Positions 1 to 8,483 of a stretch of 64,000 bases of DNA are shown in pieces (position 1 is the first letter of the stretch; each line of letters begins with the position of its first letter). The DNA is taken from contig NZ_WOWS01000003.1 of the NCBI RefSeq assembly GCF_009741275.1, positions 124,001-188,000 on the forward strand, in the 5' to 3' direction. Source of the stretch: Winogradskyella endarachnes. GTDB taxonomy: Bacteria; Bacteroidota; Bacteroidia; Flavobacteriales; Flavobacteriaceae. The position numbers and the translations under genes were made by a program. The notes below the pieces were generated by a model. That model worked only from the letters and a program-made list of their open reading frames with translations. It was not told the origin of the DNA and did not search any database.

Positions 1-362
1 CTCCAATCAAAAGAAAAACCAATTTGGTCTAACTGACGACGATACGTTTTTATATTGGCTTCTGTTGTTACTGCTGGATGCTGACCTGTTTGTATAGCAT
101 ACTGTTCTGCAGGTAGCCCAAAACTATCGTAACCTTGAGGATGTAAAACGTTAAAACCTTTGTGGCGTTTATAACGTGCGTAGATATCACTGGCAATATA
201 GCCTAAGGGATGACCAACATGTAAACCTGCACCAGAAGGATAAGGAAACATATCTAATACGTAGTATTTTGGTTTGTCGCTTGTATTTGAAGCTTTAAAC
301 GTTTGGTTTTTTGCCCAATAGTCTTGCCACTTTTTTTCTATAGAATTAAAATCGTACATCAT
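1..362 (-). CDS. leuS: Leucine-tRNA ligase, N-terminal part (cut by window edge)
   Basis: Charges tRNA-Leu with leucine in the cytoplasm. Only the first 120 codons are inside the window; the rest lies before base 1. The visible protein has the class I synthetase start: a KKWQDYW segment near residues 10-16, then [15 protein letters not shown] at 40-54, whose HVGH is the HIGH-type ATP-binding motif, followed by a [13 protein letters not shown] block typical of LeuRS. Two adjacent ATG codons (360-362 and 357-359) can start it and which is used is open. Its 5' end faces the plus-strand gene at 530 across about 165 bp in which I see no other gene. Confidence 0.96.
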   Translation of the reverse strand, partial: MMYDFNSIEKKWQDYWAKNQTFKASNTSDKPKYYVLDMFPYPSGAGLHVGHPLGYIASDIYARYKRHKGFNVLHPQGYDSFGLPAEQYAIQTGQHPAVTTEANIKTYRRQLDQIGFSFDW

Positions 363-529
363 TATTTTTTTCGCCTTGTATTGATGTCGCAAATTTAAAC
401 TTATTGACTGATAATTAAAGGCCGAAGCGTAAAAATTATAGCTCATTAGCTATCAAAATTATAGAGATTATTACTTGCGTCGCTATAATATTTATTAATT
501 TCGTGGTACATTATTTTAGCACCTAAAAA

Positions 530-1225
530 ATGAGTGAAAATTTTGAATCAATTCTTTTAGAACATGAGGGTTTAAACAAGCTTATCACAGAAAAAGACCT
601 TAATACGTTTGTTAAATTTCCGTCTTTTGATACGTTTAGTACAGCATTTATTGATTGGTTAAGCCCAAAATATTATGAAGCTTTTGTTGAAATATACACT
701 ACGCATTTAGGTACTAAGAAAGAGGCAAAGGTTGTTAAGCTAATTAATTCCACGTGGTTTTGTAATGCAGAAACTACAGATCGTATTGTAGAGTTTTTAT
801 CTGAGCGTTTAGACACAACTGTAGAATTATCTAAACAATTAAATAAAAAAATTACAGGAAATAAAAATCTAGAAGATATAATTAGTGTTAGCAGTTCAAT
901 GGTGAATGATGTATTAAACTATGTTAATAAAGCCATTTTCGAAAAAAATCATCCAGAAATTGCAGACAAGAAGAATGAAATTTTAGATAATAGCTTGGCA
1001 GTTTGCGAAGAGCTAAAACAATATAAAGCATCTAGCGAGGTAGAATTTACGATGTTTAATGGTATTTTAGACCGATTAAAAAGTATTAAACTAAATGAAG
1101 CACAATCTGTGCGTTACCAAGCTTGTGTTAATAAATCGAAATCATCGTCTAATAAATACTTAATAGTAACCGTTATACTCGTGATTCTTTTTATTGTTAG
1201 AATGATTGTACGGTTTGCAAATTAA
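530..1225 (+). CDS. Hypothetical protein with C-terminal membrane anchor
   Basis: I do not recognise this 231-residue protein. It has no signal peptide, is largely helical and charged over residues 1-205, and ends in one clear hydrophobic helix (about 210-228) with a short basic-aromatic tail, so it is probably tail-anchored in the inner membrane with its bulk in the cytoplasm. It precedes ftsX by 27 bp on the same strand and may be co-transcribed with it, which would suggest an envelope role, but this is inference only. Base use resembles the neighbours. Confidence 0.8.
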   Translation: MSENFESILLEHEGLNKLITEKDLNTFVKFPSFDTFSTAFIDWLSPKYYEAFVEIYTTHLGTKKEAKVVKLINSTWFCNAETTDRIVEFLSERLDTTVELSKQLNKKITGNKNLEDIISVSSSMVNDVLNYVNKAIFEKNHPEIADKKNEILDNSLAVCEELKQYKASSEVEFTMFNGILDRLKSIKLNEAQSVRYQACVNKSKSSSNKYLIVTVILVILFIVRMIVRFAN

Positions 1226-1252
1226 ATAAATAATATTTTACAGAATTAATAT

Positions 1253-2131
1253 ATGGCATCATCTTTTGATAAATACCAAAAACGTAAACTGATATCTTCT
1301 TATGTATCTGTAGTGATTAGTATTGCTTTGGTTTTGTTTCTTTTAGGCTGTTTAGGGCTTTTAGTAATTAACTCTAAAAAAGTAGCTGATCACTTTAAAG
1401 AGCAAGTGGTTATGACAATTTATCTCAATGATACGGCGAAAGAAGTAGAGGTTAATCAGTTAAAAAAGAGTTTGGCAATGGCAGATTATACCAAAGAAGC
1501 ACTTTATGTTTCTAAGGAAGAAGCTGCTGAGTTTATGAAAGCAGAAACAGGCGAAGATTTTATGGATTTTGTGGGTTATAATCCGCTTAAAAATTCAATA
1601 GATGTGCATTTAAAAGCCGATTTTGTAACCACAGAACAATTAACAGAAATCACAGATAGCTTATCTAATAAAGCCTTTATAGAAGAAATTAGATACGATA
1701 ATGATTTGGTAGAATTAATGAACGATAATGTTAAGAAAATTACCTTTTGGGTCTTAATAATTAGTGGGTTGTTTACATTGATTGCCGTGTTATTAATAAA
1801 TAGTTCTATTCGTTTAGCAGTGTATTCTAAACGATTTATCATTAAAACCATGCAAATGGTTGGCGCAACAAAACGTTTTATACGTAGACCATTTGTTTGG
1901 AAAAGTGTACAACTAGGCATTATTGGTGCATTAGTGGCTTTAGCAGGTATGGCAGTGGTTTTATACTATTTAGATATTACATTTCCAGAATTAGAATTAT
2001 TAAAAAATACCGTTTTAATTGTTGCATTGTTCATTGGGATTTTTCTTTTAGGAATTGTTATTACCTGGATTAGTACTTTTATTGCAACGCAACGTTTCTT
2101 AAACTTAAAGACGGATCAGTTGTATTATTAA
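1253..2131 (+). CDS. ftsX: Cell division protein FtsX (ABC transporter permease family)
   Basis: FtsX pairs with the ATPase FtsE at the division site and transmits ATP hydrolysis to periplasmic peptidoglycan hydrolases. The 292-residue protein has the family layout: a cytoplasmic N-terminus, one membrane helix (about 18-40), a periplasmic domain of about 120 residues (with the YVSKEEAAEFM-type segment), then three membrane helices at about 165-185, 217-240 and 248-275 forming the FtsX domain. Length is normal. ftsE is not next to it, as is usual in Bacteroidota. It heads a plus-strand run with DUF3098, uppP and truB. Confidence 0.93.
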   Translation: MASSFDKYQKRKLISSYVSVVISIALVLFLLGCLGLLVINSKKVADHFKEQVVMTIYLNDTAKEVEVNQLKKSLAMADYTKEALYVSKEEAAEFMKAETGEDFMDFVGYNPLKNSIDVHLKADFVTTEQLTEITDSLSNKAFIEEIRYDNDLVELMNDNVKKITFWVLIISGLFTLIAVLLINSSIRLAVYSKRFIIKTMQMVGATKRFIRRPFVWKSVQLGIIGALVALAGMAVVLYYLDITFPELELLKNTVLIVALFIGIFLLGIVITWISTFIATQRFLNLKTDQLYY

Positions 2132-2213
2132 GTGTTAGGAAAATACTAATGAAAACTTTTATTTATAAAAATTCTGTTACTTTGCAAACAACAAAAGCCT
2201 AGCTGAAAAGATT

Positions 2214-2477
2214 ATGGGAGAGCAAAAAAGAAAAGAAGAATCTAAGTCCGAATTTATATTCGGGAAAAAAAACTATAAATTCTTATTTATTGGTTTAGCA
2301 TTTATTGTTGTTGGGTTTATCCTTATGTCTGGCGGCGGAAGTGACGACCCAAATGTTTTTGACGAGTCGATTTATAGCTGGAGACGCATACGTTTAGCAC
2401 CAACTTTAGTTCTTATAGGTTTTGGTATTCAGGTTTATGCTATTCTTTTAAATCCAAATAAGGAACCCAAGAAATAA
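2214..2477 (+). CDS. DUF3098 small membrane protein
   Basis: An 87-residue protein with a charged basic N-terminus and two hydrophobic helices (about 24-42 and 62-81) separated by a loop carrying SGGGSDDPN and a YSWRRIRLAP segment. This matches the DUF3098 family as I know it, which in Bacteroidota lies between ftsX and uppP, exactly as here. Function unknown. Position between a division gene and the undecaprenyl-phosphate recycling gene suggests a link with envelope growth, which is inference. An 82 bp gap separates it from ftsX and contains a TTACTTTG stretch near 2178 that could be a promoter -7 element. Confidence 0.88.
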   Translation: MGEQKRKEESKSEFIFGKKNYKFLFIGLAFIVVGFILMSGGGSDDPNVFDESIYSWRRIRLAPTLVLIGFGIQVYAILLNPNKEPKK

Positions 2478-2533
2478 TTCGCTTTTTATTCACTTTTAGC
2501 ATGTAGTTTTCTGATAATTGATACATTTGTCTC

Positions 2534-3325
2534 ATGGAAATTATAGATGCAATTATTTTAGGAATTATTCAAGGGCTTACAGAGTTCTTACCTGTTTCCT
2601 CAAGTGGTCACTTAGAACTAGGAAAAGCAATTCTTGGTGACAATTCTGTACCAAAAGAAAGTTTATTATTTACAGTAGTACTTCATTTTGCAACGGCTTT
2701 AAGTACCATTGTTATTTTTAGAAAAGATATTCTTTTAATTATTAAAGGAGTTTTGAAATTTGAATGGAATGAAGATTTACAATTTGTTTCAAAAATTGCG
2801 TTGTCTATGATTCCTGCCGTAATTGTTGGTGTTTTTTTTGAAGAACAATTAGAGCAACTCTTTAATGGTAATATTTTACTTGTTGGTTGCATGTTAATTA
2901 TTACCGCAGTTTTATTGTATTTGGCAGACAAAGCTAAGGATACTCAAAAGAAAGTTTCGTTTTCTAATGCATTTGTTATTGGTATATCGCAAGCCGTTGC
3001 TATGTTACCAGGAATTTCGCGTTCTGGTGCTACAATTTCTACTTCTGTAATTTTGGGTAATGATAAAACAAAAGCAGCTCGTTTTTCATTTTTAATGGTG
3101 GTGCCTTTAATTTTTGGTAAAATAGCAAAAGACTTGTTAGGAGGCGAATTAACCTATGATAGTTCTAATTTTACAGCTTTAAGCGTTGGGTTTATAGCAG
3201 CGTTTGTAGCAGGTTTATTTGCGTGTACATGGATGATTGCTTTAGTTAAAAAGAGTAAATTGTCTTACTTCGCAATTTATTGTTTAATCGTTGGTATTGT
3301 TGCCATCATATGGTCTTTAATGTAA
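2534..3325 (+). CDS. uppP: Undecaprenyl-diphosphatase
   Basis: Removes a phosphate from undecaprenyl diphosphate to regenerate the lipid carrier for peptidoglycan and surface glycans; over-expression gives bacitracin resistance in known members. The 263-residue polytopic protein carries both family signatures: GLTEFLPVSSSGHLEL at about residues 14-29 (Glu17 and His26 of the catalytic site) and PGISRSGAT at about 159-167 (the catalytic Arg-Ser motif). Several hydrophobic helices cover the rest. Its stop codon overlaps the truB start by one base (TAATG), indicating translational coupling. Confidence 0.97.
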   Translation: MEIIDAIILGIIQGLTEFLPVSSSGHLELGKAILGDNSVPKESLLFTVVLHFATALSTIVIFRKDILLIIKGVLKFEWNEDLQFVSKIALSMIPAVIVGVFFEEQLEQLFNGNILLVGCMLIITAVLLYLADKAKDTQKKVSFSNAFVIGISQAVAMLPGISRSGATISTSVILGNDKTKAARFSFLMVVPLIFGKIAKDLLGGELTYDSSNFTALSVGFIAAFVAGLFACTWMIALVKKSKLSYFAIYCLIVGIVAIIWSLM

Positions 3326-4023
3326 TGCAGACCAAAGAAGACTTTTTAGCCGGACAAGTTTTATTAATTGATAAACCTTTAACATGGACATCGTTTCAAG
3401 CCGTAAATAAATTGCGTTGGGAGATTCGTCAAGCTTTTAATATTAAAAAAATTAAAGTTGGTCATGCAGGTACGTTAGATCCACTTGCAACAGGTTTGTT
3501 GGTGATTTGTACAGGGAAAATGACCAAGCAGATTAACATTTTTCAAGGTCAAGAAAAAGAGTATACAGGGACGTTTACTTTAGGCGCAACTACACCTTCT
3601 TTTGATTTAGAATCAGAGATTAACCAAACGTTTCCTACGGAACATATTACGGATGAATTGATCCACGCAACCACAGAACAATTTATTGGTAAAATAGAGC
3701 AATTTCCACCTGTGTTTTCTGCAATAAAAAAAGATGGCAAACGTTTGTATGAATTTGCTAGAGCAGGAGAAGCGGTTGAAATTAAACCGAGACAAGTTGA
3801 AATTACTGAGTTTGAAATTACTAAAATAGATCAGCTAGAATTGCATTTTAGAGTGGTTTGTAGCAAAGGTACTTACATTAGGTCATTGGCTAATGATTTT
3901 GGAAAAGCGCTAAATTCTGGGGCACATTTATCTTCTTTACGTCGTACAAGAATAGGTGATTTTAAAGTTGAAAATGGTTTAACACCTGAAGAATTTATGG
4001 CTAGTTTGCCTTCTATAGATTGA
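3325..4023 (+). CDS. truB: tRNA pseudouridine(55) synthase TruB
   Basis: Converts U55 in the T-loop of tRNAs to pseudouridine. I chose the ATG at 3325, which overlaps the uppP stop in a TAATG and gives a 232-residue protein beginning MQTKEDF; the frame is open further upstream but that would run into uppP. The family motif GHAGTLDPLATGLL is at about residues 46-59 with catalytic Asp52. Other conserved parts are the VFSAIKKDGKRLYEFAR block and the SKGTYIRSLANDFG block. Length is that of the short bacterial TruB without a full PUA domain. Confidence 0.96.
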   Translation: MQTKEDFLAGQVLLIDKPLTWTSFQAVNKLRWEIRQAFNIKKIKVGHAGTLDPLATGLLVICTGKMTKQINIFQGQEKEYTGTFTLGATTPSFDLESEINQTFPTEHITDELIHATTEQFIGKIEQFPPVFSAIKKDGKRLYEFARAGEAVEIKPRQVEITEFEITKIDQLELHFRVVCSKGTYIRSLANDFGKALNSGAHLSSLRRTRIGDFKVENGLTPEEFMASLPSID

Positions 4024-4103
4024 TTTGATTTTGTTTTTTATATTGGTATTTCAACTATTTCGTTATTATATTCGTATATACATTCAACACCAATTTTATT
4101 CTA

Positions 4104-4844
4104 TTGAGTTTCATTGAAAAACATAAGGCACTAATTATTACATTTCTTCTTTCGAGTACTATAGTGCTTCTATTGTTTAGTGCAGAACTAAAATTAAAAG
4201 GAAAACTTATTAGTGAAAGTTATTATCTGTTAGAACCAGAACCAGAGAAGACAATAGAAGAGCTTAAACAATTAGAAGATTTAAATGCAGAATCTACCAA
4301 TAAAGCATTTAACGAAGATCAAGAGTATAAAGAAATGATGCGTAACTTTAAATCTGTTAGTGCAAATGATTTTGAGCGTACTACAAAAGCAATTGAAGAA
4401 GCTAAAGCCAGTAAAATAGATAATCAAATTAACGAAGAGAATACTATAAAATCTTATGCTAATGGTGGAGACTACGCTTTAAATACATCCGAAACTGCAT
4501 CATATAAAGAACTGCAAGAAGAGCTTAAACAACGTTTAAAAAATAAAAAGCTAGCAGATGAGCATGCTAAAAATAAAGGAACTTTAACTTATTCATTAAA
4601 AGGTAGAACTTTAGCGCATTACGAAATTCCCCGTTACCTCTGTGAAATTGGAGGTAAAATAGTAGTAAATATTAAAGTCAATGCCTCTGGTGATGTTTAT
4701 GATGCTTACGTCAATGGTTCATCTAATTCTAACAACAAATGCTTAGTTGAACATGCTTTAGACTACGCAAAGTCTGTAGCATTTGATGCTTCAACTAAAA
4801 AAGACCAAATAGGCACAATAACTTTTATGTTTAAGGGGAAGTAA
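4104..4844 (+). CDS. Membrane-anchored protein with TonB-like C-terminal domain
   Basis: A 246-residue protein starting at a TTG codon; no in-frame ATG precedes the membrane helix. One N-terminal membrane helix (about 9-27) is followed by a long charged, helical periplasmic stretch rich in Glu, Lys and Ala (about 40-160). The last 80 residues (YEIPRYLCEIGGKIVVNIKVNASG onward, in shorter pieces: a cysteine, GGKIVVNI, ASGDVYDAYV) look like a TonB_C-type fold. It could be an energy transducer, although the proline-rich linker of classical TonB is missing and no ExbBD is nearby. The gene lies 80 bp after truB. Confidence 0.7.
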   Translation: MSFIEKHKALIITFLLSSTIVLLLFSAELKLKGKLISESYYLLEPEPEKTIEELKQLEDLNAESTNKAFNEDQEYKEMMRNFKSVSANDFERTTKAIEEAKASKIDNQINEENTIKSYANGGDYALNTSETASYKELQEELKQRLKNKKLADEHAKNKGTLTYSLKGRTLAHYEIPRYLCEIGGKIVVNIKVNASGDVYDAYVNGSSNSNNKCLVEHALDYAKSVAFDASTKKDQIGTITFMFKGK

Positions 4845-4914
4845 AGTAAGAAGTATAAACACAAAAGTTAATGTGGCCCTATTGATTATAACAATCTTAA
4901 TAAAGCTAATTAGT

Positions 4915-5529
4915 TTACCCTAATAAATTAACTAAATCTTCAATTATAGATTGTCCTTTATCTTTATTGTACCATCGTTGTAATTCTTCTTTAAACTCTG
5001 GTGTAATTGTACCATGTTCTTCTTTATAAGCCTTAACCATGTTAGTAGCTATAGTTGGTCTAGGTCCAAAAGTGTTTAAAACTTCATTGGTTTTAGAATC
5101 TAACATAATTAATTTTGGTACTGCTTTTCCGCCGTTAGTTAAAAACTGGTTCATTAAAGCGTCGTTTTCATCTCTAAGTACCACTTTATAATCAATATTA
5201 TCATTAAGCTCAGCGGCTTTATTAATAATAGGCATTATGTGTGCAGCATCTCCACACCAACTTTCAGAAATGACTAACCATGTTACTTTTTTATTGAAAC
5301 TTTCAATTTTAGTTTTTAAGTTTTCGGCTACTTTTCCGGTTTTATCCCAACGTCTCATACGTCTATCGTTAAGCTGTGTGTAATTTACCATGGCATCCGA
5401 TTTATCGTTTCCGGTAGTGGAATTTTCTTCAACTAAGTTAATAACCAGTGCTCTAAATTCAGCATAAGTCATACTATTTTTTAGACTTTCTGAAATAATA
5501 TCTTTTACTGTAAGTGTGTCTGTTTCCAT
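4915..5529 (-). CDS. Thioredoxin-family protein with a single active-site cysteine
   Basis: A 204-residue cytoplasmic protein (no signal peptide). The C-terminal two thirds show a thioredoxin fold: the strand VTWLVISES, then WCGDAAHIMP at 91-100 in place of the WCxxC active site, and the cis-proline loop GKAVPKL with Pro138. Only Cys92 remains; the resolving cysteine is Ala95, so a classical dithiol exchange is not possible. A WCGDA variant is common in a Bacteroidota thioredoxin-like subfamily of unknown partner. The N-terminal 70 residues are a helical extension. It is transcribed alone, divergent from tag. Confidence 0.82.
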   Translation of the reverse strand: METDTLTVKDIISESLKNSMTYAEFRALVINLVEENSTTGNDKSDAMVNYTQLNDRRMRRWDKTGKVAENLKTKIESFNKKVTWLVISESWCGDAAHIMPIINKAAELNDNIDYKVVLRDENDALMNQFLTNGGKAVPKLIMLDSKTNEVLNTFGPRPTIATNMVKAYKEEHGTITPEFKEELQRWYNKDKGQSIIEDLVNLLG

Positions 5530-5607
5530 AAAACAAAAATAAGGTTCTGTTGCTATTTTTTATGCAACAGTTGTTACATTAGTAGCACTAAATAAAATTC
5601 CTTACAT

Positions 5608-6171
5608 ATGAATAAAAACAGATGTGGCTGGTGTGCCGGAAATGCATTATATGAAGCTTACCATGATCAAGAATGGGCAGTACCAGTTTTTGATGACGCC
5701 ACGCTGTTTGAATTTTTAATTCTTGAAACGTTTCAGGCTGGTTTAAGTTGGATAACAATTTTAAAAAAACGCGATAATTTTAGAAAAGCATTCGATTTTT
5801 TCGACTATAAAAAAATAGCTAATTATGATACTTCTAAAGTAGAAGTATTGTTGCAAGATCCAGGAATTGTTAGAAATAAATTAAAAGTAAATGCAACCAT
5901 TACTAACGCACAAGCGTTTATGAAACTGCAGGAAGAATTTGAGTCGTTTTCTAAATATATTTGGAATTTTGTAGATGGAAAACCTATTAAAAATAAGGTT
6001 GAAAATTATAAAAATGCACCAGCAAACACACCTCTAAGTGATACTATTAGTAAAGATTTAAAAAAGCGTGGTTTTAAATTTGTAGGTTCTACTGTAATTT
6101 ATGCTTTTATGCAAGCTACAGGTATAGTAAATGATCACGAAACATCTTGTTTTAGATATAATCAAGTTTAA
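5608..6171 (+). CDS. tag: DNA-3-methyladenine glycosylase I
   Basis: Excises 3-methyladenine from alkylated DNA. The 187-residue length is typical. The zinc-binding 'snap' of Tag is complete: Cys6 and His19 near the N-terminus and His177 and Cys181 in the terminal NDHETSC segment. The substrate pocket motif LILETFQAGLSW (about 38-49, with Glu40 as the probable catalytic residue) is intact. The gene is a single plus-strand unit; its stop touches the end of the convergent aat gene with no space between them. Confidence 0.96.
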   Translation: MNKNRCGWCAGNALYEAYHDQEWAVPVFDDATLFEFLILETFQAGLSWITILKKRDNFRKAFDFFDYKKIANYDTSKVEVLLQDPGIVRNKLKVNATITNAQAFMKLQEEFESFSKYIWNFVDGKPIKNKVENYKNAPANTPLSDTISKDLKKRGFKFVGSTVIYAFMQATGIVNDHETSCFRYNQV

Positions 6172-6795
6172 TTACAGATATGATAAAAAAGCTTCTCTTG
6201 CTATATGTTTTGCGCCTAAACTTTCTAAATGTTTAGTATGTAATTGGCAGTCTATTAGCTTATAGTTAGAGTTGTTAATAAAAGTGATAAAGCCCACTTT
6301 ACTTGCATTACTCACTTTAGTAAACATACTTTCACCACAAAAAACGGTATCGTTAATAGCAATGCCATACAAACCACCAACGAGTTCTTGGTTTTGCCAA
6401 ACTTCTATAGATTTTGCAAAACCAAGCAGGTGTAATTTGCAGTAGGCCTCAATCATACCATCACTAATCCAAGTGCCATCTTGGTCTGTACGTTTTGCTA
6501 ATGCACAATTTTCTATAACAGCTTTAAAAGCTTTGTTTTCTGTGACTTTAAAATCCCCTTTTCTTAAGACTTGTTTCATGCTTTTAGAAATTTTTATGTC
6601 CTCAGGAAACAGAACAAATCTGGGGTCTGGTGACCACCATAAAATGGGTTCTTCATCTTGAAACCATGGAAATATCCCATTTGCATAGGCATGGAGTAGG
6701 CGTTGAGGTGATAAGTCGCCACCAATAGCTAAAAGACCTTCTGCAGTAGCCTTAGATACATCCGGAAATTCAATTGCTTTGGTTAAATAGTGCAT
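6172..6795 (-). CDS. aat: Leucyl/phenylalanyl-tRNA-protein transferase
   Basis: Adds Leu or Phe from charged tRNA to N-terminal Arg/Lys of proteins, making them N-degrons for ClpS/ClpAP. The 207-residue protein has the family's motifs in order: GLLAIGGDLSPQRLLHAYANG (in two parts, about 20-40), GIFPWF at 40-45, WWSPDPRFVLFP at about 53-64, then the acetyltransferase-like core with GGLYGIAI and the FCGESMF block. It lies 32 bp downstream of a 27-codon ORF on the same strand, so the two may share a transcript. Confidence 0.96.
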   Translation of the reverse strand: MHYLTKAIEFPDVSKATAEGLLAIGGDLSPQRLLHAYANGIFPWFQDEEPILWWSPDPRFVLFPEDIKISKSMKQVLRKGDFKVTENKAFKAVIENCALAKRTDQDGTWISDGMIEAYCKLHLLGFAKSIEVWQNQELVGGLYGIAINDTVFCGESMFTKVSNASKVGFITFINNSNYKLIDCQLHTKHLESLGAKHIAREAFLSYL

Positions 6796-6827
6796 TAAGA
6801 ATAAAAGGGGTTAACTTACTATTGCTG

Positions 6828-6911
6828 TTAAATTAACGCTTTAACTTTGATAGTAACAGATTTTTTTTCATATTTGAATTGACCTTTGTGAATTAAATTT
6901 TTGTTCATCAT
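6828..6911 (-). CDS. Candidate 27-residue basic peptide upstream of aat
   Basis: A short ORF that opens with two ATG codons (6909-6911 and 6906-6908) after a run of ten A residues, a good Bacteroidota start context, and ends with TAA. The peptide has nine lysines and one histidine against a single glutamate, and a beta-strand-like end (SVTIKVKALI). A TAGGTTTG -7 element lies 31-38 bp upstream of the start (6943-6950). I do not recognise it. The good start context and position before aat favour a real gene or a leader peptide; its short length means chance cannot be excluded. Confidence 0.4.
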   Translation of the reverse strand: MMNKNLIHKGQFKYEKKSVTIKVKALI

Positions 6912-6993
6912 TGCTTTTTTTTTTTAATTTATTTGGAGAGGTCAAACCTAAAACCACAATACTAAGTCCTGATTAACCACCAGGACTTTTTTA
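6881..6993 (+). ncRNA. Candidate small RNA antisense to the 27-codon ORF
   Basis: A perfect plus-strand terminator ends at 6993 but no plus-strand gene lies between the end of tag, beyond aat, and this point. A promoter-like pair, TTTG at 6846-6849 and CATATTTG at 6869-6876 with a 19 bp spacer, would start an RNA near 6881. The result would be about 113 nt, complementary to the 5' end of the short ORF at 6828-6911. This is inferred only from the promoter and terminator signals. Confidence 0.3.
6964..6993 (+). terminator. Rho-independent terminator, plus strand
   Basis: An 8 bp perfect stem AAGTCCTG / CAGGACTT with a 9-base loop runs into a tract of six T residues. Read on the minus strand there is no T tract, so the signal is directional and points to an unannotated plus-strand transcript. 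Confidence 0.7.
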
Positions 6994-7013
6994 GTTTTAT
7001 AAACTGATAGACA

Positions 7014-7046
7014 TAAAAAAGACTTGCCTTAAAAATAAAGCAAGTC
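7014..7046 (-). terminator. Terminator of the DUF3127 gene
   Basis: Stem GACTTGC / GCAAGTC (7021-7027 and 7040-7046) followed on the minus strand by six T residues. It lies 27 bp after the DUF3127 stop codon. Confidence 0.8.
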
Positions 7047-7072
7047 CATCTTTATAGTATCTAACTAACGAT

Positions 7073-7447
7073 TTAGAATGGTAAATCGTCGTTGTCATCT
7101 TCTTTTAAGTCACTAACAGGTTCAAAAGCTTCTGTTGGTGGAACAGGAGGCATGTCTCCGCCTGCTGCTGGTTGTAGAGCCTCAATTCTCCATCCTTGTA
7201 TAGAGTTAAAATATTTAGTTTCACCTTGTGGGTTTACCCATTCTCTACCTCTTAAATTTATGTTTATTTTTACTTGTTGACCTACCTTATAATTATTTAA
7301 TAAGTCTGTTTTATCTTGAACAAACTCCACCATAATATGCTGTGGGTATTGCTCTTCTGTTGTGACTACAATCTCTCTTTTTCTAAACCCATTACTTCCA
7401 AAAGTTTGAGTCTCTCCTATCATTTTAACACGTCCTTGTACTTCCAT
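7073..7447 (-). CDS. DUF3127 OB-fold-like protein
   Basis: A 124-residue protein with an Ssb-like beta-rich core (about 1-90; MEVQGRVKMIG start, then IVVTTEEQYPQHIMVEF and a GQQVKININLRGREW segment), followed by a Pro/acid-rich flexible tail that ends DDNDDLPF. This matches the DUF3127 family of Bacteroidota. The acidic C-terminal DLPF tip resembles the protein-interaction tip of single-stranded DNA-binding proteins, which suggests a single-strand nucleic-acid role; this is inference. It follows the flavin reductase gene by 43 bp on the same strand and has its own terminator. Confidence 0.88.
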   Translation of the reverse strand: MEVQGRVKMIGETQTFGSNGFRKREIVVTTEEQYPQHIMVEFVQDKTDLLNNYKVGQQVKININLRGREWVNPQGETKYFNSIQGWRIEALQPAAGGDMPPVPPTEAFEPVSDLKEDDNDDLPF

Positions 7448-7490
7448 TTTTGCTTAATCTATTATTTAAATAATTCTTTTTTATTTCAGG

Positions 7491-8360
7491 CTACGAAAGT
7501 AATAACTTCCAAGCACTTTTTACGTCTCCATAGCTCAAATAATTTTGAGCTAATTTATGTTTTTCTCTGTGAGATGCTGTTTTAATATCCGGATAACGTT
7601 CCGAAATATCTTCAACAAATTGCTCTACTTCGTCTTTATTTGGTAAGGCTTCAACATTGCCAAGCATACCAAGATTATTACCAGTTAAAATCATGCTATT
7701 TCTTACATGTTCTGGCATATTATCTACACCAATTCCCATGGTTTGTAATGGTTTTGGGATTTCAAAAAATCCTTTTTTAGCTCTACTATAATAACTTCCG
7801 CCTGCTCTAGCCACTAGATCTAATGCTTCTTGGTTAATGGTATTGTCTTCATTTAAAACCTCTTCTGTAATATGAAGTTTTACCACTTCGCAAATTACTA
7901 AATTACCTGCGCCACCTTCAGTTCCTAATGTAACAATCTCATTGACTTTACATTCTAACTGTATTGGAGATTCAGCCACTCTAAATGGCTTAACAATATC
8001 CGATGCTACCATTGTTAAACCTGCTTTTTCAAATTCATTTGTTTCTGCAGGATATTCTGTACTTGTTAGTGACATTTGCTGAACAATGTCATAATTTACC
8101 ACATTAATAACAACCTCTTTTGTAGCTTCTACATTTTTTAAAGTGTGTTTTATTGTATTGTCTCTAACGCGTCTGGCCGGAGAAAATATTAATATTGGCG
8201 GATTAGCACTAAAGACATTAAAAAAACTAAATGGCGATAAATTAGGATTGTCATTAACATCCATTGTACTTGCAAAAGCAATTGGTCTTGGAGCAACAGC
8301 ACTTAATAGATAACTATGTAAAACGCCTGTTGAAAGATCTTTTGGGTTAAATGATATCAT
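7491..8360 (-). CDS. Flavin reductase family protein
   Basis: A 289-residue cytoplasmic protein. The N-terminal half is a flavin-reductase-like FMN-binding split barrel: SAVAPRPIAFAST near residues 20-32, NLSPFSFFNVFSANPPILIFSP at about 39-60 (read in pieces), and a TKEVVINV strand. Members bind FMN and reduce it with NAD(P)H or serve other enzymes as flavin donors; the substrate of this subfamily is unknown to me. The C-terminal 80 residues are helical. It is divergent from the histidine kinase at 8484. Confidence 0.88.
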   Translation of the reverse strand: MISFNPKDLSTGVLHSYLLSAVAPRPIAFASTMDVNDNPNLSPFSFFNVFSANPPILIFSPARRVRDNTIKHTLKNVEATKEVVINVVNYDIVQQMSLTSTEYPAETNEFEKAGLTMVASDIVKPFRVAESPIQLECKVNEIVTLGTEGGAGNLVICEVVKLHITEEVLNEDNTINQEALDLVARAGGSYYSRAKKGFFEIPKPLQTMGIGVDNMPEHVRNSMILTGNNLGMLGNVEALPNKDEVEQFVEDISERYPDIKTASHREKHKLAQNYLSYGDVKSAWKLLLS

Positions 8361-8483
8361 GTATTTAGCTGGTTTTCAACAAATATAATTTAATTGGTTT
8401 GGCAACGAAAGTGTTTTATAAACATTAACGTACAATATTATTAACAGTTTTGCATTATATTTAGAATAGATAAAAACGAATTA

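Noticed and set aside
1576-1920. 114-codon open frame opposite ftsX
   Set aside because: Fully inside ftsX, no start context and no recognisable protein features.
6828-6993. Type I toxin-antitoxin pair
   Set aside because: The peptide has nine lysines and no membrane-spanning stretch, unlike known type I toxins; kept only as a small ORF with possible antisense RNA.
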